NCBI GenBank assembly: GCA_026874595.1
Contig: CM049315.1
Coordinates: 3,468,664 to 3,532,663 of the forward strand
Source: Sipunculus nudus
Lineage: Eukaryota; Annelida; Sipuncula; Golfingiida; Sipunculidae
Direction of reading: 5' to 3'
DNA length: 64,000 nt
Position numbers and translations under genes: made by a program. Below are positions 36,333 to 47,480 of this stretch, in pieces; position 1 is the first letter of the stretch, and every line of letters begins with the position of its first letter. The notes below the pieces were generated by a model. That model did no database searches and was not told the DNA's origin. It saw only the letters and a list, made by a program, of their open reading frames with translations.

Positions 36333-37978
36333 CACATTTTTATTTTATTCTGCCACTTTTGTCATCTGATCACAGTCATATTTTTACTGGATGTACCTTG
36401 CTATGGTCTAAGTAGTTTGATTTCGTTTCAGTGACCGTGACCAATTTTTCAGTGTCACAGGAGTCGAAAAGTGTTTTTTTTCTCCAGATTTTCAATATTA
36501 ATTTTCTTCTAAACTATAAGACAAATGGATGAAAAATCATCTGTAATATCTGGTTCCCAACATCCCTGGGGGTATTGATTTGAATTCACATAAGAGCTAG
36601 GTGACTCAGCACTTTTCAGTTACGCTACATTTTCAGATAAATCTTATGACCGAGAAAGTTCAAATCTTTACTGTCATATGCCATTTACAACAGAGTGCAG
36701 TGGCAAGTTTTAGTAGTGATATCTTCAATATTTTTAAATAATATGCAAATTACAAAAATGTGATGTCAGCATTTTCAGCTCATCAGTGAAAGCTCAAAAT
36801 GTAAAGATAACATTTCATTTGTTTTTACTGAATCAGTGGGATAATCAGGGTGGGGCTGGTGGTTGGGAGTAGGGGAGGGGGGGGGGGTTTGGAAGGGGAG
36901 GGAGGAAGGTGGAGATCAAAGAGTGTCCTATGACAGTTACAAGAAGTCTAGTCATTAGTTTGCCATTCTTTTTCTTGAAGAATAGAAATTATCTTTATCT
37001 TAGTTACCTTAATTTTTATCTGTACAAATAATAAAGATAAATATAATTTACAAAGAAATATTTGAACATATTCATTATTCAGCATGAAAAAAATCATGCA
37101 ACACAAATCTGAATTTGTGGGACAGTTAAAACTCTTGAAAGGCAAGTAAAATTTAGAGGTAACTGCTGCCTCACTGGGCAATGGCTCACATGAGTTAATG
37201 CAAGTTCAAGCCCCTGATTCCAGCAGAATATTCATTCTTAAGGACCTACATGGGCATCCTTGATTTATCATTATACATTGCTGGCCTCTTGCCATCTTCA
37301 AGATGGTGATTTTAAGCTTTTTACACCTGTTATTTCATAATTTTGTGAGAGGATTAGATATGTGGTCAGTGTTTCATAATAATTGTATTTAAGTGAACAG
37401 AGATTTTGTGTAACCTTGTATATTGTGTAAATGTTGATAAAAAAAAGACTGAACAGAAGCAGGTAGAGACAAAACACTTTTTTAATAGTTTAATGTCTTT
37501 TAATATTAGCCCAGTAAAAGTGGCTTGCTCTCCCTATAGCACTTAAAATTATTCACTTTTAAAAATAATTTCAAGCATAACACAGAGACAGAAAACAATT
37601 TCATTTATACATGTGCCATAAGAGAAAACCAGGTATAAAATGATATATACTTTATTGGTGCTTTTATAAAATAAAAACAGACAGGGATTTTTGACAAGGA
37701 TGCTACCACAGACAATAAACCTTACTCAATCCACAGTTCTTCTGTAACTGCCTTAGTGGCACAATAACTTGATATGTCATATCATGAATATGCAAATTGC
37801 TCACCTAATCAGAATGAAGTACAGCAAGAAAGGTGCTAAGTGATGTATACCACAATAGGCAATTTGCAGCAATCAGCAAGAACGCCGTACAGGTAAGGCT
37901 GCTGTTTCAAAGACAAATTAGTCTCACTGTGCCTACCTGTGGAAGCTTAAGCTGATGTCATTTGGATACAGTTACAGT
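36333..37978. other. Spacer, possibly the 3' untranslated region of a minus-strand gene at its right edge
   Basis: It contains a purine-rich G tract (36840-36910) and otherwise AT-rich DNA. TTTATT at 37651-37656, read on the minus strand as AATAAA, lies 323 bp beyond the stop codon of the candidate last exon at 37979-38296 and could be its polyadenylation signal. Confidence 0.35.
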
Positions 37979-38296
37979 CTATGTGTATTGATTACCACGT
38001 GGGGCATAATTCAAGGGTGTGGCTCTAAGGCTCTGAGGTACCGCAACGTCTGGTCCACCGTCTCTGCCGTCAGTTGGCTGCTGTTCCACGGGCTTTCTTG
38101 ATGTGTTGTGAATAAGGATCGGATGCATCTCCAGAATTTTTATTTCTCGCTGGTGAGTACAGATATTATCCATCAGAGGCTGATTTCTGTCACGGAGCTT
38201 ACATATATCAAAGGTCTGGTTTTGGAATGGACTGACAGTTTGATGAGCTTTCTCCATCTTTTCAGTTTCTTGATAGATATATTCAGTGAAAGAGGC
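37979..38296 (-). CDS. Probable last coding exon, protein unknown
   Basis: On the minus strand an acceptor (ACTACTCCAG) leads into 105 codons plus TAG, open in phase 0. The peptide starts ASFTEYIYQETEKMEKAHQT, continues with a charged stretch (ICKLRDRNQPLMDN, QREIKILEMHP) that could be helical, and ends in a Pro/Gly/Arg-rich tail (TDGRDGGPDVAVPQ ... LNYAPRGNQYT). The region is clearly richer in GC than both flanks. There is no signal peptide or membrane segment. A minus-strand AATAAA lies 323 bp downstream. Shorter plus-strand frames also exist but are hydrophobic shadows. The small candidate exon at 40190-40237 would lie upstream in the same direction and joins in phase 0. I cannot name the protein. 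Confidence 0.52.
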   Translation of the reverse strand, partial: ASFTEYIYQETEKMEKAHQTVSPFQNQTFDICKLRDRNQPLMDNICTHQREIKILEMHPILIHNTSRKPVEQQPTDGRDGGPDVAVPQSLRATPLNYAPRGNQYT

Positions 38297-38989
38297 CTGG
38301 AGTAGTCATATGCAGTGAGTTAAGAAATTTTTATTAATGTGAATTTTGACATTTGATAGATCTATATTTAATGACATCTGATGCATAAGTTTTCTTAAAA
38401 AATTTGTGTATGTTAAAAAAAATGGGTGTCAGATAAGTGTATACATGTATTCTACTTGCCATGTTTTAGATTTGATACTTCTTAAATTAGAATATGTAAG
38501 AAGTCTTTGAGTTACCCATGCAGACAGTGGAAGTGACCATAATAACAACATTATTCTTTAAAAATACCCAATGGTGACTAACAAAATAACTGCTTTTACA
38601 AGTTAATTTACATCAGTGATTTACTGGCACATTCTGTGACATAATTAAATTTTTTTTTTATTTAATGAATTTTGTGTAATTTTAATGCAGGCATAGTGTG
38701 ATGTGTTCTCTGTTCTTTTAGAGTCCTTATAATTTTTAAAGCTCTTTAAAAAACTGATGAAAAGGTAGAGAACTTTTGACCATCTGATAGTGATGGAATT
38801 GTGGGATTACAGACAATTTCTGCAGATTTCTTTTATTCTTTGAAGAACAGTCTGCTGTTGTACATACTTTTTTCCTTCTCATATTTGCACTTAATTGTCA
38901 ATATATCTAATTTAAGAAAAATGGGTCTTGGTATTATGGTAGTTATTAGTAGCAGTAGCTGACAGATTTACTCCTGATTTATAATTATT
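38297..38989. other. Spacer, possible intron of the minus-strand gene
   Basis: Very AT-rich with long A and T runs; no open frame of note on either strand. Confidence 0.4.
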
Positions 38990-39652
38990 GTATCCCCAGA
39001 CAAAGTCGTATCCCCAGACAAAGTCGGGGGATACCATGTTTTCATACCATTCCCTCCGCCGCCACGCCGCTGCATATAAATCTTGTTGGCGCGATAACTC
39101 AAAAAATATTTCACGGATCTTTACCAAACTTGGTATATGTATAGATATGGATGAGAGGATGACGCCTATTTAAAAAGAGGTCATGACCTTGACTAGGAGA
39201 GTGTCCTTGACCTTGAATATGTCCAATTTGGGGGAAAATCACACAAATTCTTAAATATCTCAAGAAATCTTGCATGGATTGATCCCAAAATCAAGTTGAT
39301 CGAAGATCATGGATAGAGTTGTCAAGTTCCTGAAACTGGTGGCGCCACCTATTATGCTTTTACTTGTTTTCGTGCCGTTTAATACCCCCATCATTGCCAC
39401 TTAACAGTACTGTGAGCATTATAAGTCAAAAACTATCGGACAGATTTCTTTCATATTATGCATATACATAGACATGGGTTATGGGATGATGTATATATAA
39501 ATTGGGGTCATGACCTTTTCTATGAGAGTGACCTTTTCTATGAGTGTGGTCTGATATTAATTGTTGCTGAAGATCGGAGCCTATTCTTAAAGGGGGGGAT
39601 TAATTGTCCGGGGATACTTTGGCACCTGCGGTGCCAAGAAATATCTAGTTTT
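38990..39652 (+). mobile_element. F2 HINE-like element with a duplicated 5' end
   Basis: The first 18 bases (GTATCCCCAGACAAAGTC) are present twice in tandem, at 38990-39007 and 39008-39025, before the palindrome is completed by GGGGGATAC. The interior contains AGGTCATGACCT (39178-39189), TGACCTTGA and one perfect GGTGGCGCCACC (39338-39349). The right end is a G run, ATTAATTGTCCGGGGATAC, the hairpin TGGCACCTGCGGTGCCA and TATCTAGTTTT. One base in the subterminal repeat has changed (GTCCGGGG for GTCTGGGG). There is no coding capacity. Confidence 0.73.
39178..39189. promoter_or_regulatory. Palindromic AGGTCATGACCT in F2
   Basis: Two AGGTCA half-sites are inverted with no spacer, the idealised palindromic thyroid-hormone-type response element. 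The site recurs perfectly at 54530-54541, and as GGGTCATGACCT near 6965, 39506 and 54846. Mollusc receptor binding is not shown. Confidence 0.35.
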
Positions 39653-40189
39653 CAATTAAATTTTTTTCAAAGTCATGACCTACTTAGCCTTTTTTACTAA
39701 TAATTTCATTTAATATAAAACCACATTTGTATCTATGGAGAGTATGGTCCTTAGTATCATTTCATTAGATCAAATAATACTACCCAGAAAAATGAAAGTT
39801 CAAGGTCATACAACCTCCCTCCTGTCGACGTTGGAGTTGCCCAAGAGGAGAGATACTTCCCTTGCAATCACTCAGTGGCTGTAGACCTTTAGTTCATCTG
39901 ATATATTAGCTGACCTTACGAGTTTTAGTCTCTCCACTTTGATGTACACAACCAAGCTTCCAATATGCAGGTTTTAGTCGGTATAGAAAATGGGTTTAGG
40001 GTTTGATAAGTGTGCTGGGGTGGGACTGGAAGTACTCAGAGAACATTGTCCAGGCAGGAATGAATACATTTGGAGAGAGTTTGCATGGTGACAGTGGGAT
40101 GTGTATCAGCGGAATTTGGAGGGAAATCACACTGTTCTGCTAGCATGCCCAAAACTGCAAATTTTAAAAGGATGAGAAAACTGTCTTAC

Positions 40190-40237
40190 CTTAGACAACA
40201 TGTCCATCAAACCTCTGGCAATCTCTGTCATTGGTCT
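40190..40237 (-). CDS. Candidate small internal exon (16 codons)
   Basis: Read on the minus strand, a strong acceptor (TTTGTTTTTTTTTTCAAG) precedes 48 nt reading RPMTEIARGLMDMLSK in phase 0, and a near-consensus donor AAG|GTAAGACAG follows. The peptide would form an amphipathic helix. Its phases fit both the candidate exon at 51649-51717 upstream and the last exon at 37979-38296 downstream. The caveat is that the plus strand is also open across 40070-40279 and reads as plausible protein, so strand choice rests on the two splice signals. Confidence 0.4.
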
Positions 40238-40424
40238 CTTGAAAAAAAAAACAAATATGTAGAGCTCTTCATTATATGATCTCATGTGAAAACTGCAGAA
40301 TCAGCTGATTGAAAAGTGGCTTCTAATGCAGGGAAACAACATTTTATTAATAACAAGGAGTCTAGAAAGAGGTAAAATATATTATACATGGAATCTCTAA
40401 ATAAATAATTGTAAAATGATTGTA

Positions 40425-41076
40425 TTCACACATAAAACCACATATCTTTGGACTTGTTTGACTGATTAGGCTGAAATTTTGCACCAGTGTAGCTTTTGGG
40501 TTGTTCTATATCATGCTCAAAACTGGTGGTGCCACATGCAACAATTTTTGCACAGCATCTATCTGTCTACTGTGACATGAAATCGCTCGTATCTCAGTAG
40601 TGGTTTGACCTATCCACTGAAATTTTGCATATGTATACATCTTGGATAGTTTCTCTTTTAAGTAACAAGTGGTGCCACCTACATTCACGTTCACACTGCA
40701 GACATCCATGCATATATCTCTCCTGACTGGTTTGGTGTATCTTCCTGAAATTTTGCAGGTATTTAGATCTTACATGGCTCTTTATCTTACACAAAATTGT
40801 TTTTCTGCTGTGAGATAAAATCACTCATATCTCGGCAGTGGTTTGACTTATCCACCTGAAATTTTGCATTTGCATATGTATACATCTTTGATAGTTATAC
40901 TTTTAAATAACAAGTGACACCACCTACATTCATGTTTATGTGGCAGACACCCATGCTAATATGCAACACATCTCACTCTATTTCCCCTTGCCACTCAATC
41001 TATGCCTCACTTCTCCGGTCCTACTCTGACTTTGGCAGATACATGTAGTAGCTTGTCGACTACCCGTATTCTAGTT
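40425..41076 (+). mobile_element. F3 element, 5'-truncated copy
   Basis: Internal F3 units (TTTGACTGATTAGGCTGAAA, TTTTGCACAGCATC, GTGGTGCCACCTAC) run without the 5' palindrome and end in TTTGGCAGATAC, a GTAGT..ACTAC hairpin (41045-41063) and CGTATTCTAGTT. The GGTGGCGCCACC sites have decayed here (GGTGGTGCCACC). The left boundary is approximate. Confidence 0.65.
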
Positions 41077-42531
41077 AAAGCTGTATTTGGTTGTCATTCC
41101 TATGTGCAGTTTAAAAAAAAAGTATACAGAAATACAAGATTTTCTGGAAATCAAAGCTTTTCAAAAGTGGACATGGGCCATAGTACTGATGAATATAATG
41201 GGTGCTGAAATGTCATGCTGTGTCAGTTAAGGAGTGAAAATGAAGGAAAATAATAAAACATACAGTGAATTGTCATTCATCCTGAATTCATGAATCTAAC
41301 TGCCAAGTGATAATTTTTTTTTTAAATATTTTTTTGTTGGAGGTTACCACCCCATTTTTAGCGAACCTGTGAGCTTATGTGATGGTGCTGCGTCGTCCGT
41401 CGTGCGTCGTGTGTTGTGCGTTGTGTGTCATCTGTACGTTAACCATAGCTAATATGCAACAGCAGGAGCTAGCCTCCCCAATTTTTTGCAAATAATCAGT
41501 CATCCAAAAAACTATATCAGATTTTATTTATTTTTTCTAACTCCATTTTCTTAGATTTTATAGGGAAAAAACTAAAAATGCTTTAAAAATCTTCTTCTGC
41601 AAAACTTTCCAGCCAAAATGTCCAATATTTCACAGAAATGATCCTTGGAACAATCTTTCTCAAGTTTGTTTGAATGGTTCCAGTTCGGAGATTTTTGGCC
41701 GAGTTACAGGAGGTTGAACTTTGTTAATTGTGCAAAAAAGCATATTAAAATTTAAATCTCAGAAACGGCTGGAGCTATCATCATCAAATTTTATGCCAAT
41801 GTTGGTCACATAGGTCATATCTGAAATTGAGGTATTGGTGGCGCCAGCTGCATCGGCCTTTTTTGTACGGGGTCATCAGTGCCTGTATCACACTGAGGGC
41901 TACAAAAAACTTCTTCTCTGAAACCATATGGCCAAAATGTTTAATATTGCACAGAAATGATCCTAGGGTAGTGCTTTCTGAAGTTTGTTCAAATGGTCTC
42001 TTTTCAGTGACTTGTGGCTAAGTTATGGGAAGCTGAATTTAGTCATATGCCATAACAGCCCATTTTAGCTCAGTGGCTACAAAGATCTTCTTCTCAAAAA
42101 CCACTGGGCCAAATTCTTTAATCTCATACATTAATTATCCTCAGATGTTGATAATTCAAGTTTTCAGCCAGGTACAGGTCAAAAGTTCACTCAGTCTATC
42201 CAGGTGCAGGTAAAGAGTTCACTCAGTGCAGTAGCTTGAGGCAGCAATTTGTCACAGGTCACTCAGGGGCAACTGCCTTATTCACCTAGGCCTTGTCAGC
42301 CCAGTGCATCAAACTCTGGGAAAGTTTGATGTATTGGACTGATATTTTGACCTGTCTATGCGTCTTTGATGGTATTCTTATTTACAAGACAGATGGTGCC
42401 ACCTACATTGACTTCTGCAGTGTATGTGCCTGCTTATTTCTAAGGAGGGGATTGACATATCAGTCTGACATTGGGCATATTTATATATCTCTTTGTTGTA
42501 TATAAGACTAGTGGTACCAGCTACAATCATT

Positions 42532-43430
42532 GTATCCACCAAAACAGAGTTTTGCGGATACAATGTTTTCAGTCAGACGCCGACACTGCAGCCATCGCCG
42601 CAAAGGTTTCCGGAGAACTCCTCCATAACCACTGGGCAGAATTTTTTAAATTTGGAATTATGATCGTTCACATGTGAACTGCTGAGCCCTCATTTTTGGT
42701 TGACCTCTGACCTTTCCTCTCTGCTCAGCGTCCATTTGTGCGTCTGTTTCCACACATAAACCCACATATTTCGGGAACCGTTTGACAGATAAGGCTAAAG
42801 ATTTTGCACAAATATAGCCCTTGGAAAGCTATATAACGTACACTAAAAATGGTGGCCCCACCTGCAACCATTTTTGCACAGCATCCATCTGTTCATCTGC
42901 TTTTGGGATAAAAGCATTCATATCTCGGCAGTGGTTTGACTTATCCACCTGATATTTTGCAGGTTTATACATCCTTGACAGCTTTCTTGTTTTATGACTG
43001 GTGGCGCCACCTACATTCAAATTTAAGCTGCAGACATCCAAGCTCATATCTCAGGAACCATTTAACTGATTTGGCAAAAAATTTGCATGTTTATCGATCT
43101 CACTTAGCTCTTGATCATACTCAAAACTTGTGGCGCCACCTGCAATCATTTTTGCTCAGCATCCGTCTGTTTATTTGCCGTGGGATTATATTACTTATAT
43201 CTCGGCAGTGGTTTGACATATCTGCCTAAAATTTTGCAGGTTTATACATCTTGGATAGCTTTCTGGATTTTGTGGCAGGTGGGGCCACCTACATTTATTT
43301 ATACGCTGCAGACATTCAGGCTCATATCTCAGGACTGGTTTGACATATCCCTCTGAAATTTTGCATGTGTATATATCTCACAAAATTGGTGGTGCCACCT
43401 GCCACCATTTTTGCACAGCATCTGTTTAGT
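42532..43430 (+). mobile_element. F3 element, 3'-truncated, nested in older F3 and F5 sequence
   Basis: The 5' palindrome at 42532-42561 (GTATCCACC.. / ..GCGGATAC) follows ACAATCATT. The sequence before it (about 42330-42531) is itself decayed F3 interior, where an intact unit would read ACAATCATTTTTGCACAGC, so one F3 appears to have entered the T tract of another. Units carry GGTGGCGCCACC at 43000 and near-matches at 43130 and 43279. No F3 right end is present. Confidence 0.62.
42701..42713 (-). promoter_or_regulatory. Perfect DR1 motif in F3
   Basis: TGACCTCTGACCT is AGGTCAGAGGTCA on the minus strand. The equivalent position in other F3 copies reads TGACCTCTGACCC at 35068-35080 and TGACCTCTGACCT at 63097-63109, so the motif is part of the family. 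Confidence 0.38.
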
Positions 43431-43559
43431 GTTTAGTACTTGCATTGTTCATATACATGTTACACTTGTTCTTGAAAAGTAATGGTCCAGCATTGAAGCA
43501 TTATACCTGGTGTAATGTCGTTGCACAGGTTCGCATTAGGCCTGTAGGCCTTGTTTTTA

Positions 43560-43912
43560 ATGCTAGCTTAACTAAGGATATGTACATCTGCAGATTTCCA
43601 TTCCGGTTTCGGACTACATGACAGGGCAGTATCACACGCTTCCTCTCATTTTATATCCTGGCGTTAACCAGGCCCAGTGACTTCTGCACCTGCGGGCCCT
43701 GGGTTGGTAATTATCCCACTGAGGACCCTGGAAAGGCGCATTTGTTTGTGAGTGAAATACGGCCGTTGGGCACGACCTTCCCATTAAGCCTGCAGAGTGC
43801 TCACCCTGGGTTGGGGCCGACCATGAAAAACCTCGCCGCCTCGGCTGAAATTCGAACTCACGATCTCCCGGCTTTGAATCTTGCGCTCTACCCCTGAGCC
43901 ACAGAAGCCGGT
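43560..43912 (-). mobile_element. tRNA-derived SINE
   Basis: Read on the minus strand, the head from about 43910 begins CCGGCTTCTG and contains an A-box-like TGGCTCAGGGGTAGAGC (43885-43901) and a B-box-like GAGTTCGAATTTC (43847-43859), the internal promoter of RNA polymerase III tRNA-derived SINEs. A GC-rich body follows (GGTCGGCCCCAACCCAGGGT, AACGGCCGTATTTCACTCAC). The whole 350-bp block is much richer in GC than its surroundings. The tRNA-like head cannot fold as an intact tRNA. The left edge abuts the right end of the F5 element and is approximate. Confidence 0.72.
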
Positions 43913-44636
43913 TGATAATTTTATGATCTGTCTTTATATTATTTTGTAAAAGTAATTTATTTTAGTGCTTGCATATACAAGTATAAACTCTGTCACCCAA
44001 TTGTTTGGGTAATTTGGTGTTGGACTGAAAATATTTAATTCCTGGTGAAAGTGATATACCAGTATATATGTTATCTTCTGTTTGTTACTGGTAAATTTAA
44101 TGCCTTTTCTCAGCAATTTTTTTAGGTACATGCCAAAATCACCATAGGAAAATCAGTCAAAATCGAAGCAAAAGTATATATATTGTTTTAGAAGCATAAA
44201 TAACCTTTAAAGGTCAGAGGACCATTGAAGAATTTGTTCAGTACCACATCATGCACTGTTGGTTTTTAAGTCACTTAGATAGGGTCCTGGTACAGCCCGG
44301 ATGGATGCTCTTTAGGTTAAAGGTCAACAGTATCTGGTTCTGACTGGTCATTCTATATTATTGCTGATTGGCTGATATTCACTCCCTCTCTCTGCCAGTG
44401 CTTTACTGCGCATGTTCAAAACCTTAATCGTTACCCCAGTGCTGCATCACTGGTCATCCAGCTCCTGGCTTCCAGCAGAACCAGTCGCCACCTCCCATCC
44501 TCCACCCATTGTGTGTATATAAATTATTAATTTGCACTTGTTTGTAATAAGCCTCCTTAACGCTTGTGCGCCATTTTAGAATTCCCCCCATCACTTTTAT
44601 CACATGTGCTTTGTCCACTTTGTATACATGTATATA

Positions 44637-44843
44637 TGTTGTGATGTAGTTAAATTGGCGGTGCTCCTCTTAAATCTGTTTCAGTTGTTGTATGTTATGC
44701 ATCAGCATCCAGGCCATCAAACCAAGGACTCTGTGTATAAAGACTTTTGAGTCTCAGACTGGATTGTAGACTTGTGTTATGGCACTGCCAAGTATTATTT
44801 CATATTTCTTAGGTCATTTTAATAAATGACATTATAGACAACA
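44637..44843 (+). mobile_element. Possible solo LTR
   Basis: The stretch begins TGTTGT and ends ACAACA (6-bp inverted termini), with TATAAA at 44736-44741 and AATAAA at 44821-44826 in the order expected of an LTR. No target-site duplication is visible and no LTR partner or internal retroelement region is present. It could equally be a 3' gene end or chance. Confidence 0.2.
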
Positions 44844-45414
44844 TCTGTCTCTTTGTTTGCATAGCATTGCGTGTGTGTGTGGCTGGATAAATATATTTAT
44901 TTTATTTATATCGTAAAATAAGTGCATATACGTGAAACAACAGGAATATTTTTCTGAAATTAAATTAAAGAAAGTCCAAGTAATACACAAAAGGAAACAT
45001 TACAACTTTCACTAAAAAAAACGAATCCATTACTTATTTATAAAAGGAATTTGAATATTTGTGAACAGATTAAAAAATAAACAAGACCAGATCTATTTAA
45101 TCTTGTTCAGTATTACACTCTTCCATTTCCTTGTTTTATATGCTGCTGATTTTTAGATTTTCTATTTTGAAATCATAAGTGTGTACAAGCTTAGCAGTAA
45201 TTTAACTTGATTGGCAGTTTGAATGATTAATTTTTATTTGACTGACATTTCACCTCATTAGAATGTGATTATACAACTGGACTTACCAGGATTTTGCACA
45301 CATTCACTGGTTCATAGCTTATCAAGGTAATTTGTTCATTGGCATTTTATAAGCAGAGTAATTACTCTCTCCTGTGTCAGCTATGAAGACTTGCTTGTAA
45401 GTTTTAATATATGT

Positions 45415-45560
45415 ACTGGTGTCTGTGGTCTAGGGTTGAGCAAAGGACTCATAACCAGGACCTTGTGAGTTTGAATCTCAGCCGAGCTCTCAGAGTTTTC
45501 ATGGTGATTGGACTCACATATAAAGCACTGCCGGCTTACTAGGATGATTGTGTTGTGCTA
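45415..45560 (+). mobile_element. Degenerate tRNA-derived SINE head
   Basis: TGTGGTCTAGGGTTGAGC resembles a tRNA A box and GTGAGTTTGAATCTC a B box, about 36 bp apart, followed by CAGCCGAGCTC, which parallels CAGCCGAGGC of the SINE at 43560-43912. The body is short and AT-rich. Confidence is moderate because both boxes are diverged. Confidence 0.45.
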
Positions 45561-45958
45561 CACTTTTTTTTACTGCATTTAAAATATTGCAGTTCTGAGG
45601 ATATTTGGCAGAGAAGTGCATGCTTTATGTATCTTTAATGTATAAACCATATGGTGTACACAGGGTTCCATCTTCTATATCAATATCAACAGTATGACAA
45701 TAGACAGTGATACCTGAAAAAAAGTAATACCAGCGCACTTACTTGAAAAGGAATGAAATGGTGATTATAAATAGGTTCATATCCAGGTAACATGAAGTAA
45801 TATTGTGACATTATAAATCATGCAATGAAGGCATTGGTATTACTAATAATCCAGACTAGCCCTCTCACCTGGTTTCTGACCTTGTGAACCACATGAACAT
45901 GAGTGGTAAGAGTCCAGGTGTATGATGTGGCTTATCTGATGAAGTAGCATACAGCTGT

Positions 45959-46667
45959 CTGAAGATGCTGGTGGCTGGGCAGTTTAAACAGACTGATACA
46001 TTACTTACACAATATAAGAACCCTGGATTTGTAATTAATACACCTGAAGTAAATAAGGTACATGTATGATGTTGAGGTACACATGTAAGGTACAGATAGA
46101 AAGAAAAAAAATCCCCCCTGTTATAACTCCTTGACACTCATAAGACATGATCACTGGGGGTGTGGGGGCTAAAATCATTGTTGGCGCACAGAATGTCAGT
46201 TAACTGCTCCTATTTGTAACTATCTGTTACATTTTCTGCAAAGTGTGGGCTGCAGTGTACAAGGTTCTGATAATAAGAGTGTAAATATTCCATAAAAAAT
46301 TATAGGAAATTATAACCACAATCAGTACTGATTAGCAGTATACCCATAATATAATGAGGCGACCTCTGAAATCTTTGGTTCATTGTGTACGTAAAATGGC
46401 AGCCCCATGAGCAGTTTTGAGAAACCGGGAGAAATAAACCTGTCAGGGTTTAATATGGGCATGGAATGATGGGGATTCAACACAAAAGTACTCCAAGGCC
46501 CAACCATTTCATTTAAAATATTAATTGTTTCATAATTGTATTTCAAAGATGTGATAAATTTAATGCTTGTCCTGAATGTAGCACATGTAACTGACAAATC
46601 CAGGGTTCTTATATTGTGTAAGTAATGTATCAGTCTGTTTAAACTGCCCAGCCACCAGCATCTTCAG
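45959..46667. repeat. Perfect 74-bp inverted repeat around a 561-bp spacer
   Basis: 45959-46032 and 46594-46667 are exact reverse complements over 74 bp (starting CTGAAGATGCTGGTGGCTGG). Identity stops abruptly on both sides. The right arm runs into the 57-bp array, whose units share its last bases (CTTCAG). A minus-strand frame in the spacer (46322-46597, containing MPILNPDRFISPGFSKLLMG) is open for 91 codons but does not resemble a transposase I know. It may be a fold-back or TIR element, or an inverted duplication made during array formation. Perfect arms indicate recent origin or conversion. Confidence 0.85.
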
Positions 46668-47480
46668 TCAATGCATATAGATCCCTAGTATGACAGCAAG
46701 GTTATGGGCCCTGTTCCCCTGCAGTCTCTGCATTAAGATCCCTAGTGTGACTGCAAGGTTATGGGCCCTGTTCCCTTCAGTCAATGCATATAGATCCCTA
46801 GTATGACAGCAAGGTTATGGGCCCTGTTCCCCTGCAGTCTCTGCATTAAGATCCCTAGTATGACAGCAAGGTTATGGGCCCTGTTCCCCTGCAGTCTCTG
46901 CATTAAGATCCCTAGTGTGACTGCAAGGTTATGGGCCCTGTTCCCCTTCAGTCAATGCATATAGATCCCTAGTATGACTGCAAGGTTATGGGCCCTGTTC
47001 CCCTGCAGTCTCTGCATTAAGATCCCTAGTGTGACTGCAAGGTTATGGGCCCTGTTCCCCTGCAGTCTCTGCATTAAGATCCCTAGTGTGACTGCAAGGT
47101 TATGGGCCCTGTTCCCTTCAGTCTCTACATTAAGAGCCCTAGTGTGACTGCAAGGTTATGGGCCCTGTTCCCCTGCAGTCTCTGCATTAAGATCCCTAGT
47201 GTGACTGCAAGGTTATGGGCCCTGTTCCCTTCAGTCTCTGCATTAAGATCCCTAGTGTGACTGCAAGGTTATGGGCCCTGTTCTCCTTCAGTCTCTGCAT
47301 TAAGATCCCTAGTGTGACTGCGAGGTTATTGGCCCTGTTCCCCTTCAGTCAATGCATATAGATCCCTAGTATGACTGCAAGGTTATGGGCCCTGTTCCCC
47401 TGCAGTCTCTGCATTAAGATCCCTAGTGTGACTGCAAGGTTATGGCCCAGTTCCCTTCAGTCTCTTCATTAAGACTCCTT
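46663..47480. repeat. 57-bp minisatellite, about 15 units
   Basis: The unit contains ATCCCTAGTGTGACTGCAAG, GTTATGGGCCCTGTTCCC, CTGCAGTCTCTGCATTAAG. ATCCCTAG or close variants recur at 46681, 46738, 46794, 46851, 46908, 46965, 47022, 47079, 47135, 47192, 47248, 47305, 47362 and 47419. Two unit types alternate irregularly: one with TGCAGTCTCTGCATTAAG and one with TTCAGTCAATGCATATAG. Confidence 0.95.

Larger units (their letters stand above)
41360..43556 (+). mobile_element. F5 HINE-like element, interrupted by F3 sequence
   Basis: It begins after TTTTT with AGCGAACCTGTGAGCTTATG and a CGTCGTGCGTC microsatellite (41390-41435). The right end has CACAGGTTCGC (43524-43534), the exact reverse complement of GCGAACCTGTG at 41361-41371, then the hairpin AGGCCTGTAGGCCT (43538-43551) and TTGTTTTT. 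Internal units near 41440-42110 share AGCCAAAATGT, CACAGAAATGATCCT and TTTGAATGGT-like phrases. The middle (about 42300-43430) is F3 sequence, so the element is a composite. It has no coding capacity. Confidence 0.68.

Noticed and set aside
43840-43912. Functional tRNA gene on the minus strand
   Set aside because: A and B boxes are present but the acceptor and anticodon stems do not pair well, and the sequence continues into a SINE body.
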